Positions 56,582-64,000 of a stretch of DNA of 64,000 bases are shown in pieces. The DNA is taken from assembly GCF_003129465.1 (NCBI RefSeq), contig NZ_QFFF01000001.1, positions 1,969,501-2,033,500 on the forward strand. The letters are read 5' to 3'. The position numbers and the translations under genes are program-made. The number at the start of each line of letters is the position of its first letter. Position 1 is the first letter of the stretch. The notes beneath the pieces were generated by a model. It ran no database searches and had not been told where the DNA came from. It saw nothing but the letters and a program-made list of their open reading frames with translations. This DNA comes from Sphingosinicella humi (GTDB lineage Bacteria > Pseudomonadota > Alphaproteobacteria > Sphingomonadales > Sphingomonadaceae).

Positions 56582-57735
56582 TCTCGCGCCACTATGTTCT
56601 GGCGGCCGGAGGAACCGGCGGACATATGGTCCCGGCCCACGCGCTGGCCGAGGAGCTGATCGCGCGCGGCCACCGCGTCGCCCTCGTCACCGACGAGCGG
56701 GGCGCTCGCATCCCCGGCCTGTTCGACGGCGTGCAGGTCCATATCCTCCCGGCCGGCCGCCTGGGCGGCGGACCGATCGGCTGGTTGAAGGCGCTGAAGA
56801 ACATTCTCGCCGGTCGCGCCATGGCCTCGCGCCTCTACGAGACGTTCCGCCCCTCGGCGGTGGTCGGCTTCGGCGGCTACCCGGCGCTTCCGGCCCTGCT
56901 CGCGGCCCAGCGGGACGGCATTCCGACCCTCATTCACGAACAGAATGCCGTGCTTGGCCGGGTCAACCGCTTGCTCGCCCGCAGGGTTGACGCCATCGCG
57001 ACCTCCTATCCCGATGTTCAGCGGCTGAAACCTCGGCACTTGGACAAGGTCCATTTGGTCGGCAACCCGGTGCGGGACGAGGTGCTGGCGCTCCGCGACC
57101 AGCCTTTCCCGGCGCTGACCGAGGACGGCATTTTCCGCGTCCTCGTCACCGGCGGCAGCCAGGGTGCGACGATCCTGTCGAGCGTGGTTCCGGACGGACT
57201 CGGCATGCTCCCCGAGCATTTCCGCCGCCGCCTGCAGGTGACGCAGCAATGCCGTGCCGAGGACATAGAGGAGGTCCGCGCCCGCTATGCCGGCCTCGGC
57301 ATCCCGGCCGACCTTGCTACGTACATGCCCGATCTTCCCGAGCGCCTCGCCTGGTCCCATCTCGTCATCGCGCGCGCTGGCGCCTCCACCATCGCCGAGC
57401 TGACCGTTGCCGGCCGGCCCGCCATTCTCATCCCGCTGCCGAGCGCGACCGACGACCACCAGACCTTCAACGCCCGCGAGATGGCGCGGAGCGGCGGCGC
57501 CCGCATGATTCCGCAATTGGCCTTCACGCCGGTCGAGCTCGCCAAGCAGATGCAGAAGCTGGGTCTGGAGCCGGAAGCGCTCGCCAATGCCGCCGAGCGG
57601 GCCAAGGGCTGCGGTCGCCCGGATGCCGCCAAGGACCTCGCCGACCTCGTCGAGCGGATGAGCCAGACGCCGGCCCTCGTCGGCCCCGAGGAGGTCGCCT
57701 TCCGTCCCGTTCCGGCCGGCGGAGCCATGGCATGA
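56578..57735 (+). CDS. murG: Undecaprenyl-PP-MurNAc-pentapeptide GlcNAc transferase
   Basis: A 385-residue GT-B enzyme that converts lipid I to lipid II at the cytoplasmic membrane face. The start is [20 protein letters not shown], the lipid-binding glycine loop is GGTGGHM, and [64 protein letters not shown] and [18 protein letters not shown] follow. ATG 56578 overlaps the ftsW stop (ATGA); ATG 56566 is a longer alternative. The stop overlaps murC (ATGA). Confidence 0.96.
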   Translation: MISRHYVLAAGGTGGHMVPAHALAEELIARGHRVALVTDERGARIPGLFDGVQVHILPAGRLGGGPIGWLKALKNILAGRAMASRLYETFRPSAVVGFGGYPALPALLAAQRDGIPTLIHEQNAVLGRVNRLLARRVDAIATSYPDVQRLKPRHLDKVHLVGNPVRDEVLALRDQPFPALTEDGIFRVLVTGGSQGATILSSVVPDGLGMLPEHFRRRLQVTQQCRAEDIEEVRARYAGLGIPADLATYMPDLPERLAWSHLVIARAGASTIAELTVAGRPAILIPLPSATDDHQTFNAREMARSGGARMIPQLAFTPVELAKQMQKLGLEPEALANAAERAKGCGRPDAAKDLADLVERMSQTPALVGPEEVAFRPVPAGGAMA

Positions 57736-59144
57736 GGGGTGTCGGGACCGACATCGGCACCATCCATTTCATCGGCATCGGCGGGATCGGCATGTCCGGC
57801 ATCGCCGAGGTGATGCATATATTGGGCTACAAGGTGCAGGGCTCGGACGTGGCCGAAGGCTATGTGATCGAAGGCTTACGCCGCCAGGGCATTCCCGTCG
57901 CCATCGGCCATCACCCGGACAATTTGGGCGACGCCGCGGTCGTCGTCACCTCCACCGCCATCAAGCGCGGCAACCCAGAGGTGGACGCGGCCTATGAGCG
58001 CCGCATACCCGTCGTCCGCCGTGCCGAGATGCTCGCCGAGCTCATGCGCCTCAAGGCGACCGTCGCCATCGCCGGAACGCACGGAAAGACGACCACCACC
58101 TCGATGGTCGCTGCGCTGCTCGACGCCGGCGGCATCGATCCTACCGTCATCAACGGCGGCATCATCAACGCCTATGGCTCCAACGCCCGCCTCGGCAAGT
58201 CGGACTGGATGGTGGTCGAGGCAGACGAGAGCGACGGCAGCTTCCTTCGCCTGGACGGCACGCTCGCGGTGGTCACCAATATCGATCCTGAGCATCTCGA
58301 CCATTATGGCAGCTTCGAGAAAGCGAAGGACGCCTATGTCGAGTTCGTCGAGAATGTCCCTTTCTACGGCGCTGCGCTCCTCTGCGTCGATCACCCGGAA
58401 GTGCAGACGATCATTCCCCGCCTTCGCGATCGTCGCGTCGTCACCTACGGCTTCGCGGCGCAGGCCGATGTGCGTGCAGACAATGTCGAGCCGATCCCCG
58501 GCGGCAACCGCTTCGACGTCTCCGTCCGCGACCGCGCCGGCGAGGTGCGGACGATCGAGGGTGTCGAGCTGCCCATGCCGGGCCGCCACAATGTCCAGAA
58601 TGCGCTGGCCGCGATCGGCGTCGCCCTCGAGATGGGCATCCCCGACGAGATCGTGGCCAAGGGCTTCGAGAAATTTCATGGCGTCAAGCGCCGCTTCACC
58701 AAGGTCGGCGAGATCGACGGCGTTACGATCATCGACGATTACGGACATCACCCGGTGGAGATAATGGCGGTGCTCGCCGCTGCCCGCGAGGGCGCGGAAG
58801 GACGCGTGATCGCCGTCGTCCAGCCTCACCGCTACACGCGCCTGCGCGATCTGATGGAGGAGTTCCAGGGCGCCTTCAACGATGCCGACATCGTCTATGT
58901 CGCCCCCGTCTATGCCGCTGGCGAGGAGCCGATCGAGGGTGTTGATTCCGAGGCGCTGGTCGAAGGCCTGAAGCAGCGCGGCCACCGCATGGTGGGCAGC
59001 GTTGCCGACCAGCAGGACCTGGCCCGCCAGCTTCGCGACATCGCGGCTCCGGGCGACATGGTCATCTGCCTCGGCGCCGGCGACATCACCAAATGGGCGG
59101 CCGGGCTGGCGGACTGCATCAAGGATGCGAGGCTGTGCCGGTGA
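57732..59144 (+). CDS. murC: UDP-N-acetylmuramate--L-alanine ligase
   Basis: A 470-residue Mur ligase adding the first residue of the stem peptide. It starts [20 protein letters not shown], has the canonical P-loop [20 protein letters not shown], then [35 protein letters not shown] and [19 protein letters not shown]. All key residues are present, unlike the divergent paralogue at 430-1842. The start is inside the murG stop (ATGA), and the murB GTG is inside its own stop (GTGA). Confidence 0.97.
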   Translation: MRGVGTDIGTIHFIGIGGIGMSGIAEVMHILGYKVQGSDVAEGYVIEGLRRQGIPVAIGHHPDNLGDAAVVVTSTAIKRGNPEVDAAYERRIPVVRRAEMLAELMRLKATVAIAGTHGKTTTTSMVAALLDAGGIDPTVINGGIINAYGSNARLGKSDWMVVEADESDGSFLRLDGTLAVVTNIDPEHLDHYGSFEKAKDAYVEFVENVPFYGAALLCVDHPEVQTIIPRLRDRRVVTYGFAAQADVRADNVEPIPGGNRFDVSVRDRAGEVRTIEGVELPMPGRHNVQNALAAIGVALEMGIPDEIVAKGFEKFHGVKRRFTKVGEIDGVTIIDDYGHHPVEIMAVLAAAREGAEGRVIAVVQPHRYTRLRDLMEEFQGAFNDADIVYVAPVYAAGEEPIEGVDSEALVEGLKQRGHRMVGSVADQQDLARQLRDIAAPGDMVICLGAGDITKWAAGLADCIKDARLCR

Positions 59145-60223
59145 CGAGGCAACCCACCTCGTTCGTCCCGAACGAAGTCGAGGGGCGCGGCACTGACGCC
59201 GGCGAAAACGCCCCACGACTTCGCTCGGAACGAGCGGAGATTCCGGGTTTGGCAGGAACCGCCAAGGCGGGCGGTTCCCTGGCGGACTTCATCTGGTTCC
59301 GCACCGGCGGCCCGGCCGAATGGCTGGTGCGACCGGCGAGTGTTGAGGACTTGTCGCAGTTTCTCCGCAACCTCGATCCTTCCGTTCCCGTCCTCCCCGT
59401 CGGCGTCGGCTCCAACCTCATCGTCCGCGACGGCGGCGTGCCGGGCGTGGTCGTGCGGCTGCCCAAGACGCTTGCGCATGTGCATATCGAGCCCGGCAAT
59501 CGTGTCCGCGCCGGAGCGGGGGCGATGGGCATCACCGTCGCCAGCAAGGCGCGCGACGCGCACATCGCCGGCCTTGAATTCCTGCGCGGCATCCCCGGCA
59601 CGGCCGGCGGGGCGGTGCGGATGAACGCGGGCGCCTATGGCCGCGAAGTCTCCGACATTCTCGTGGAGGCGACCCTCGTCCTGCGCGACGGCACGATCGA
59701 GACCTGGCCCGCCGAGCGTTTCGGCTACACCTATCGTCACAGCGAAGTGCCGGAAGGCGCTGTGGTGGTCGAAGCGCTGTTCGAGGGCGTGCCGGGCGAC
59801 CGCGCCGAGATCGGCGCCGAGATGGACCGCATCGCGGCCGAGCGTGAGGCAAGCCAACCGCTCAGGAGCCGCACCGGCGGCTCCACCTTCAAGAACCCGC
59901 CGGGCACCAAGGCCTGGAAGGAAATCGATGCCGCCGGCTGCCGGGGGCTGACCATCGGCGATGCCCAAGTGTCGGAGAAGCATTGTAATTTCCTGCTCAA
60001 TCTCGGCAGGGCCAAGGCCGCCGACATCGAGGCGCTGGGCGAGGAAGTGCGCCGCCGCGTCCGCGAGCACAGCGGCATCGAGCTGGAGTGGGAGATACAG
60101 AGGGTGGGGAATGGCGTCATCCCGGCGAAAGCCGGGATCCCAGGACAAGAGGTCGCGGCGGGTCTCCCTGAGACCCCGGCCTCCGCCGGGGTGACGAAAG
60201 TGGAGAATGAGCGTGCCGGATAA
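59141..60223 (+). CDS. murB: UDP-N-acetylenolpyruvoylglucosamine reductase, carrying repeat-encoded ends
   Basis: The native part runs from [16 protein letters not shown] through [57 protein letters not shown] and [20 protein letters not shown] to [10 protein letters not shown]; this flavoenzyme reduces UDP-GlcNAc-enolpyruvate. Start GTG 59141 overlaps the murC stop (GTGA). Residues about 6-32 are encoded by one palindromic repeat, and the last 34 or so largely by another ([10 protein letters not shown]). With 360 residues it is longer than usual MurB (about 300). TTG at about 59251 is a possible shorter start. It overlaps ddl by 17 bp. Confidence 0.93.
   Translation: MTRQPTSFVPNEVEGRGTDAGENAPRLRSERAEIPGLAGTAKAGGSLADFIWFRTGGPAEWLVRPASVEDLSQFLRNLDPSVPVLPVGVGSNLIVRDGGVPGVVVRLPKTLAHVHIEPGNRVRAGAGAMGITVASKARDAHIAGLEFLRGIPGTAGGAVRMNAGAYGREVSDILVEATLVLRDGTIETWPAERFGYTYRHSEVPEGAVVVEALFEGVPGDRAEIGAEMDRIAAEREASQPLRSRTGGSTFKNPPGTKAWKEIDAAGCRGLTIGDAQVSEKHCNFLLNLGRAKAADIEALGEEVRRRVREHSGIELEWEIQRVGNGVIPAKAGIPGQEVAAGLPETPASAGVTKVENERAG
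59157..59237. repeat. Palindromic repeat in frame near the murB N-terminus
   Basis: Left arm 59157-59186 and right arm 59210-59237 are imperfect inverted copies (CGAACGAAGTCGAGGGGC versus GCCCCACGACTTCGCTCG). Each arm contains its own small hairpin, CGTTCG-TCC-CGAACG and CGCTCG-GAA-CGAGCG. The total is 81 bp, exactly 27 codons, so it keeps the frame. Confidence 0.8.
60116..60195. repeat. Palindromic repeat encoding the murB C-terminal tail
   Basis: Left arm 60116-60141 (GTCATCCCGGCGAAAGCCGG and on) and right arm 60172-60195 (GACCCCGGCCTCCGCCGGGG and on) form an inverted pair with internal hairpins. The left arm matches the intergenic repeat at 10640 almost exactly. It lies just after the native MurB end and just before the ddl ribosome-binding site. 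Confidence 0.88.
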
Positions 60224-61148
60224 GCTTCACGTCGCGGTTCTGATGGGCGGCTGGTCGGCCGAGCGGGAAGTCTCCCTGTCCAGCGGCAAGGGCATAGCCG
60301 AGGCGCTGGAAAGCCTCGGCCACCAGGTCACCTGCGTCGACATGGATCGCAACGTCGCGCAGGTGCTGGCCGGCATCAGGCCGGACGTCGTGTTCAACGC
60401 GCTCCACGGCACGCCGGGCGAAGACGGCACCGTCCAGGGCATGCTCGATCTGATGCAGATCCCCTACACCCATAGCGGTGTCGAGACGTCGGTGATCGCG
60501 ATCGACAAGGAACTCACCAAGATGGTGCTGGTGCCCCACGGCATCCGCATGCCCGAGGGGCGGATCATTGAGAGCGAGAGCCTCTACAGCGAAGACCCGA
60601 TGCCACGTCCCTATGTGCTGAAGCCCGTCAACGAGGGCTCCTCCGTGGGGGTCGCTATCGTCACCGATCAGGGCAATTACGGCAATCCGATCGGCCGCGA
60701 CGTGGCGGGGCCATGGCAGAAATTCGAGCGCCTGCTCGCCGAGCCCTTCGTCAAGGGCCATGAGCTGACCGTCGCCGTGCTGGGCGAAGAGGCGCTCGCC
60801 GTGACCGAGCTCAAGCCGACCCAGGGCTTCTACGATTACGACGCCAAATATACCGATGGCCTGACGCAGCATGTCTGCCCGGCCGAGATCCCGGACGACA
60901 TTCGCGACGCCGCGATGGAGATGGCGCTGCAGGCGCACCGGCTGCTCGGCTGCAAGGGCACGTCGCGATCCGATTTCCGCTGGGACGACGAGCGCGGCGT
61001 CGAGGGTCTCTACCTTCTCGAGGTGAATACCCAGCCCGGCATGACGCCGCTCAGCCTGGTGCCCGAGCAGGCGAAGTATCGGGGCCTCTCCTATGCCGAA
61101 CTCGTCCAGCGCATTATCGACGAGGCGCTGAAAGGGGGGGGTGGATGA
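60207..61148 (+). CDS. ddl: D-alanine--D-alanine ligase
   Basis: A 313-residue ATP-grasp enzyme making D-Ala-D-Ala for MurF. The N-terminus is LHVAVLMGGWSAEREVSLSS, then FNALHGTPGEDGTVQGMLDL, YTHSGVETSVIAIDKELTKM, YVLKPVNEGSSVGVAIV and the metal/substrate loop LLEVNTQPGMTPLSLVPEQA. The ATG at 60207 lies behind TGGAG, immediately after the murB repeat. It overlaps murB by 17 bp and ftsQ by 4 bp (ATGA). Confidence 0.96.
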   Translation: MSVPDKLHVAVLMGGWSAEREVSLSSGKGIAEALESLGHQVTCVDMDRNVAQVLAGIRPDVVFNALHGTPGEDGTVQGMLDLMQIPYTHSGVETSVIAIDKELTKMVLVPHGIRMPEGRIIESESLYSEDPMPRPYVLKPVNEGSSVGVAIVTDQGNYGNPIGRDVAGPWQKFERLLAEPFVKGHELTVAVLGEEALAVTELKPTQGFYDYDAKYTDGLTQHVCPAEIPDDIRDAAMEMALQAHRLLGCKGTSRSDFRWDDERGVEGLYLLEVNTQPGMTPLSLVPEQAKYRGLSYAELVQRIIDEALKGGGG

Positions 61149-62062
61149 GCGCACGCATCGCCCGTGGCTCCTCGAGCGCGAAGTCCCGGCCGCGATCCAA
61201 GACGCCGGCGCGCGGCAAAGGTCGCGCCAAGCCGGCCGACACGCTCCCCATCAGTGACGCGGCGCTGCGGCGGATCGGCTTCTGGCTGTTCCTGGGAATG
61301 GTGCTGGCCGTCGCGATTGCCGTCGCCGTGGCGATGGGCATTCCGCGCGCGATCGCCTGGAGCGCCGGCGAAGCAGTCGGCGAGGCGGGCTTCGCCGTGA
61401 AACGGGTGGAGATCAAGGGGCTGGAGCGGATGCAGCGCCTCCCTGTCTATGCGGTCGCGCTCGATCAGGAATCGATGGCGATGCCGCTCATCGACCTCGA
61501 CGGCACGCGCGAGCGACTGCTCAAATTCGGCTGGGTCGAGGAAGCGCGGGTGTCGCGCCGCCTGCCCGACACTTTGGTCGTCGACGTCGTCGAGCGCACG
61601 CCGGCGGCAGTGTGGCAGCATAACCAGCGCCTCGCCCTTATCGACCGCCACGGCGTCGTGCTGGAGGATGTGAAGCTCGAGGCGATGCCGGACCTTCCGC
61701 TCGTCATCGGTCCAGCCGCCAATCATCACGCCGACGAGCTTGTCGCCCTTTTCGCGGCGACCCCGGAATTGAAGCCGATGCTCGCCGGCGCAACCTGGAT
61801 TGGCGGGCGGCGTTGGGATATCAGATTCCAGTCGGGGGAGGTGCTTGCATTGCCGGAAGGAGCGGAGGCGGCCAAGAAGGCGCTCATTCATTTCGCGCGG
61901 ATGGACAAGGCGGCGCAGCTGCTGGGCCGAGGCCTCGTCCGCTTCGACATGCGCATACCCGGGAAGATCGTCGTGCGTGTCTCCGACGTTCCCGGCAGCT
62001 CCGTGCCCGAAATGGAAGCCGCGGCGCCGCCGCCCGCGATCGACGCGGCGACGACGATATGA
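61145..62062 (+). CDS. ftsQ: Cell division protein FtsQ
   Basis: A 305-residue bitopic divisome protein. The basic cytoplasmic tail (RGSSSAKSRPRSKTPARGKG) precedes a transmembrane segment (FWLFLGMVLAVAIAVAVAMG). A POTRA domain follows (VKRVEIKGLERM...) and then the FtsQ beta domain, with LLKFGWVEEARVSRRLPDTL and VVERTPAAVWQHNQRLALID. It bridges the FtsBL complex and the early divisome. The ATG overlaps the ddl stop; ftsA starts 11 bp after its stop. Confidence 0.93.
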   Translation: MSARIARGSSSAKSRPRSKTPARGKGRAKPADTLPISDAALRRIGFWLFLGMVLAVAIAVAVAMGIPRAIAWSAGEAVGEAGFAVKRVEIKGLERMQRLPVYAVALDQESMAMPLIDLDGTRERLLKFGWVEEARVSRRLPDTLVVDVVERTPAAVWQHNQRLALIDRHGVVLEDVKLEAMPDLPLVIGPAANHHADELVALFAATPELKPMLAGATWIGGRRWDIRFQSGEVLALPEGAEAAKKALIHFARMDKAAQLLGRGLVRFDMRIPGKIVVRVSDVPGSSVPEMEAAAPPPAIDAATTI

Positions 62063-62072
62063 GGGCGCGCCG

Positions 62073-63344
62073 TTGAGCAGGAGGATGCCGCAGCCTCCGG
62101 GCCGCAAGCTCGTCACCGCCCTCGACATCGGTTCGTCCAAGGTCTCCGCCCTCATCGCGGAGCCGGGCGAGGCGGGCGAGCTGCGCATCCTCGGCACCGG
62201 CCAGCGCGAGAGCCGCGGCGTCAAGCGCGGCTATGTCGCCGACATGGAGCGGACCGAAGCCGCCATCCGCGAGGCGGTGGAGCAGGCCGAGCGCATCGCC
62301 GGCACCAATGTCGAGGACGCCTTCGTCGGCTATTCGGCGGGCGGCCTTGTCAGCACCGTCGCCAGCGTCGAGGTGGGCATCGGCGGCCGCAAGATCGAGA
62401 AGAGCGATATCGACAATCTGCTCATTGCCGGACGGGATTCGATCAATCCGGAAGGCCGGATTCTCCTCCACGCGCTGCCCGCCCTCTACACGCTCGATGG
62501 GTTGCAGGGGGTGAAGAAGCCGCTCGGCCTTCACGCCGACAAGCTGACCGTGGACATTCACGTCATCTCCACCGAGCCGTCGCCCGTTCGCAACCTCGAC
62601 CTGTGCGTTCGCTCGGCGCATCTCGGCGTCTCCGCCATCGTCGCCTCGCCGGTCGCCGCCGGCCGGGCCTGTCTCAGCGAGGAAGAGAGGGAGTTGGGCG
62701 TGGCGCTCGTCGAGATGGGCGCGGGCGTCACCAACGTCTCGGTCTTCGCCGGCGGAATGCTGGTCGGTTTGAAGTCGCTCCCCATCGGCGGCATCGACAT
62801 CACCGACGATATCGCCTCCGCCTTCGGCACCCGGCGGGTGGAGGCGGAGCGGCTGAAATGCTTCTACGGCTCGGCGACCACCTCCCCCCGCGACAATCAC
62901 GACATGATCGACATCGCTCCGATCGCCGGCGCAGAGGAGGGGGCGGAGACGACGCGGATTACGCGCGCCCAGCTCATCGCCATCATCCGCCAGCGGCTGG
63001 AGCAGTTGATGGACGAGATCGCGCAGGCGCTGAAGGATCTGGGTTTCGCCGGGCCGTTCGGCAGGCAGGTTGTGCTGACCGGAGGGGCCTCGGAACTGAA
63101 GGGCATGGCCGACTATGCTCAAGGCGTGCTCGGCCGTGCCGTGCGGGTCGGCCGGCCGAAGCTGCCCGGCCTTCCCGATGCGCATAGCGGACCCGCCTTT
63201 ACCACCCTGGCGGGGCTCGCTCTGTTCGCGGCGTCGAACGAGCTCGACCTGAGGCGGTTCGGCGGGAATGAAAAGGGCACGCGCAAGGGCGAAGGGGAGG
63301 GCATGATGCAGCGCCTCATCTCATTGTTCAAAAGCAACTATTAG
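62073..63344 (+). CDS. ftsA: Cell division protein FtsA
   Basis: A 423-residue actin-fold ATPase that tethers FtsZ to the membrane. Landmarks are [20 protein letters not shown] (phosphate 1), the 1C domain, [20 protein letters not shown] (phosphate 2), [33 protein letters not shown] (adenosine motif) and the C-terminal amphipathic anchor [13 protein letters not shown] take TTG 62073 because GAGGG lies 7 bp upstream; ATG 62085 has its Shine-Dalgarno directly abutting. Confidence 0.95.
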   Translation: MSRRMPQPPGRKLVTALDIGSSKVSALIAEPGEAGELRILGTGQRESRGVKRGYVADMERTEAAIREAVEQAERIAGTNVEDAFVGYSAGGLVSTVASVEVGIGGRKIEKSDIDNLLIAGRDSINPEGRILLHALPALYTLDGLQGVKKPLGLHADKLTVDIHVISTEPSPVRNLDLCVRSAHLGVSAIVASPVAAGRACLSEEERELGVALVEMGAGVTNVSVFAGGMLVGLKSLPIGGIDITDDIASAFGTRRVEAERLKCFYGSATTSPRDNHDMIDIAPIAGAEEGAETTRITRAQLIAIIRQRLEQLMDEIAQALKDLGFAGPFGRQVVLTGGASELKGMADYAQGVLGRAVRVGRPKLPGLPDAHSGPAFTTLAGLALFAASNELDLRRFGGNEKGTRKGEGEGMMQRLISLFKSNY

Positions 63345-63453
63345 GAAAAATTATGCCCACGTTAACTTTTTGCTTCCGCCCGCGAATCGCATCGTGCAAA
63401 AGAGTCGGCAAGGTGCTTCGTGGGGGCGCCGTGAGCACAGGGGAGTCAACCAA
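63345..63453 (+). promoter_or_regulatory. ftsZ promoter/leader with cell-cycle-type sites
   Basis: The 109-bp gap between ftsA and ftsZ holds TTAT-N7-TTAA (63351-63365, one base from the CtrA consensus) and three GANTC sites (63384, 63402, 63443), the methylation target of CcrM. GGGGAG at 63440-63445 is the ftsZ ribosome-binding site. No terminator is seen, so read-through from ftsA plus a local promoter is likely. Confidence 0.55.
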
Positions 63454-64000
63454 ATGAGCATCGATTTCATCCGTCCGGAAGTTGACGAGCTGCGTCCCCG
63501 GATCAGCGTGATCGGCGTCGGTGGCGCGGGTGGCAACGCGATCGCGAACATGATCAACAGCGATGTTCAGGGCGTCGATTTCCTCGTCGCGAATACCGAT
63601 GCGCAGGCGCTGAACGCGTCCCTGGCGGACCAGAAGATCCAGCTGGGGCTCAAGATCACCCAGGGCCTCGGCGCCGGCTCCCGCCCCGAGATCGGCAAGG
63701 CTGCCGCCGAGGAGACGATCGCGGAGATCGAGAAGGCGCTCGACGGCGCCCATATGTGCTTCATCGCGGCCGGCATGGGCGGCGGCACCGGCACCGGCGC
63801 GGCCCCCGTCATCGCCAAGGCGGCGCGGGACAAGGGCATCCTCACCGTCGGCGTCGTCACCAAGCCGTTCGCCTTCGAAGGCACGCGCCGCGGCCGCTCG
63901 GCCGACGCGGGCATCGAGGAGCTGCAGCAGCATGTCGACACGCTGATCGTCATCCCCAACCAGAATCTGTTCCGCATCGCCAACCCGAATACGACCTTCA
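63454..64000 (+). CDS. ftsZ: Cell division GTPase FtsZ, 3' end outside the window
   Basis: The first 182 codons are present; the frame is open to the window edge. The protein begins [20 protein letters not shown], with the nucleotide-binding [32 protein letters not shown] and the tubulin signature [20 protein letters not shown]. This is the bacterial tubulin that forms the Z-ring. The ATG at 63454 follows AGGGGAG. It is separated from ftsA by a leader with candidate CtrA and CcrM sites. Confidence 0.98.
   Translation, partial: MSIDFIRPEVDELRPRISVIGVGGAGGNAIANMINSDVQGVDFLVANTDAQALNASLADQKIQLGLKITQGLGAGSRPEIGKAAAEETIAEIEKALDGAHMCFIAAGMGGGTGTGAAPVIAKAARDKGILTVGVVTKPFAFEGTRRGRSADAGIEELQQHVDTLIVIPNQNLFRIANPNTTF

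Overview
The window is high-GC chromosomal DNA from an alphaproteobacterium, most likely a sphingomonad (order Sphingomonadales). Pointers are an alphaproteobacterial SspB, a GAAC-N7-GAAC LexA site in front of imuA-imuB-dnaE2, a GTG/ATG-overlapping dcw cluster in alphaproteobacterial order, CtrA-like and GANTC sites before ftsZ, and the palindromic repeats sprinkled through it. The assignment rests on protein resemblance by eye; no search was run. No rRNA, tRNA, CRISPR array, transposase or prophage gene was seen.

Layout. 1-7 kb: a lysine-rich small protein, a divergent Mur ligase back to back with an LD-carboxypeptidase (probable murein recycling), a SWIB-domain protein, an extensin-like protein, a NUDIX hydrolase, fumC, sspB and a HIT protein. 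7-18 kb: two tandem APC amino-acid permeases, a PfkB sugar/adenosine kinase, an EI24-type membrane protein with a lipoprotein, queG, a VOC protein, an ICL/PEP-mutase family enzyme, two exported proteins and a LytS/LytTR-type two-component pair. 18-29 kb: a large M16 protease whose gene overlaps the kinase gene, the SOS mutasome imuA-imuB-dnaE2 behind a LexA box, and a prolyl oligopeptidase. 29-46 kb: a glycine-zipper lipoprotein, a YeiH transporter, an unusual soluble MCP/Cache protein, guaA, an ArsC-like protein, a TSUP transporter, panB, the yfgM-bamB-der group, an Hpt protein, a DUF418 protein, bfr-bfd, purL, a VOC protein, an MliC-like lipoprotein and a small exported protein. 46.4-64 kb: the complete dcw cluster from mraZ to ftsA, with ftsZ running off the right edge.

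The dcw genes make lipid II precursors (murE, murF, mraY, murD, murG, murC, murB, ddl) and the divisome (ftsL, ftsI, ftsW, ftsQ, ftsA, ftsZ). Nearly every junction overlaps by 1-4 bases, so the block is probably one translationally coupled transcript. ftsZ has its own 109-bp leader with cell-cycle-type sites. The Mur ligase/LdcA pair at the left edge would feed recycled peptide into the same pathway.

The most unusual features are palindromic repeats lying inside coding sequence. One lies near the start and another at the end of murB, and a 131-bp element with perfect 11-bp terminal inverted repeats lies inside imuB, all read through in frame. Others are the MCP-Cache protein with reversed domain order and no membrane segment, the divergent Mur ligase next to LdcA, and the protease/two-component operon.
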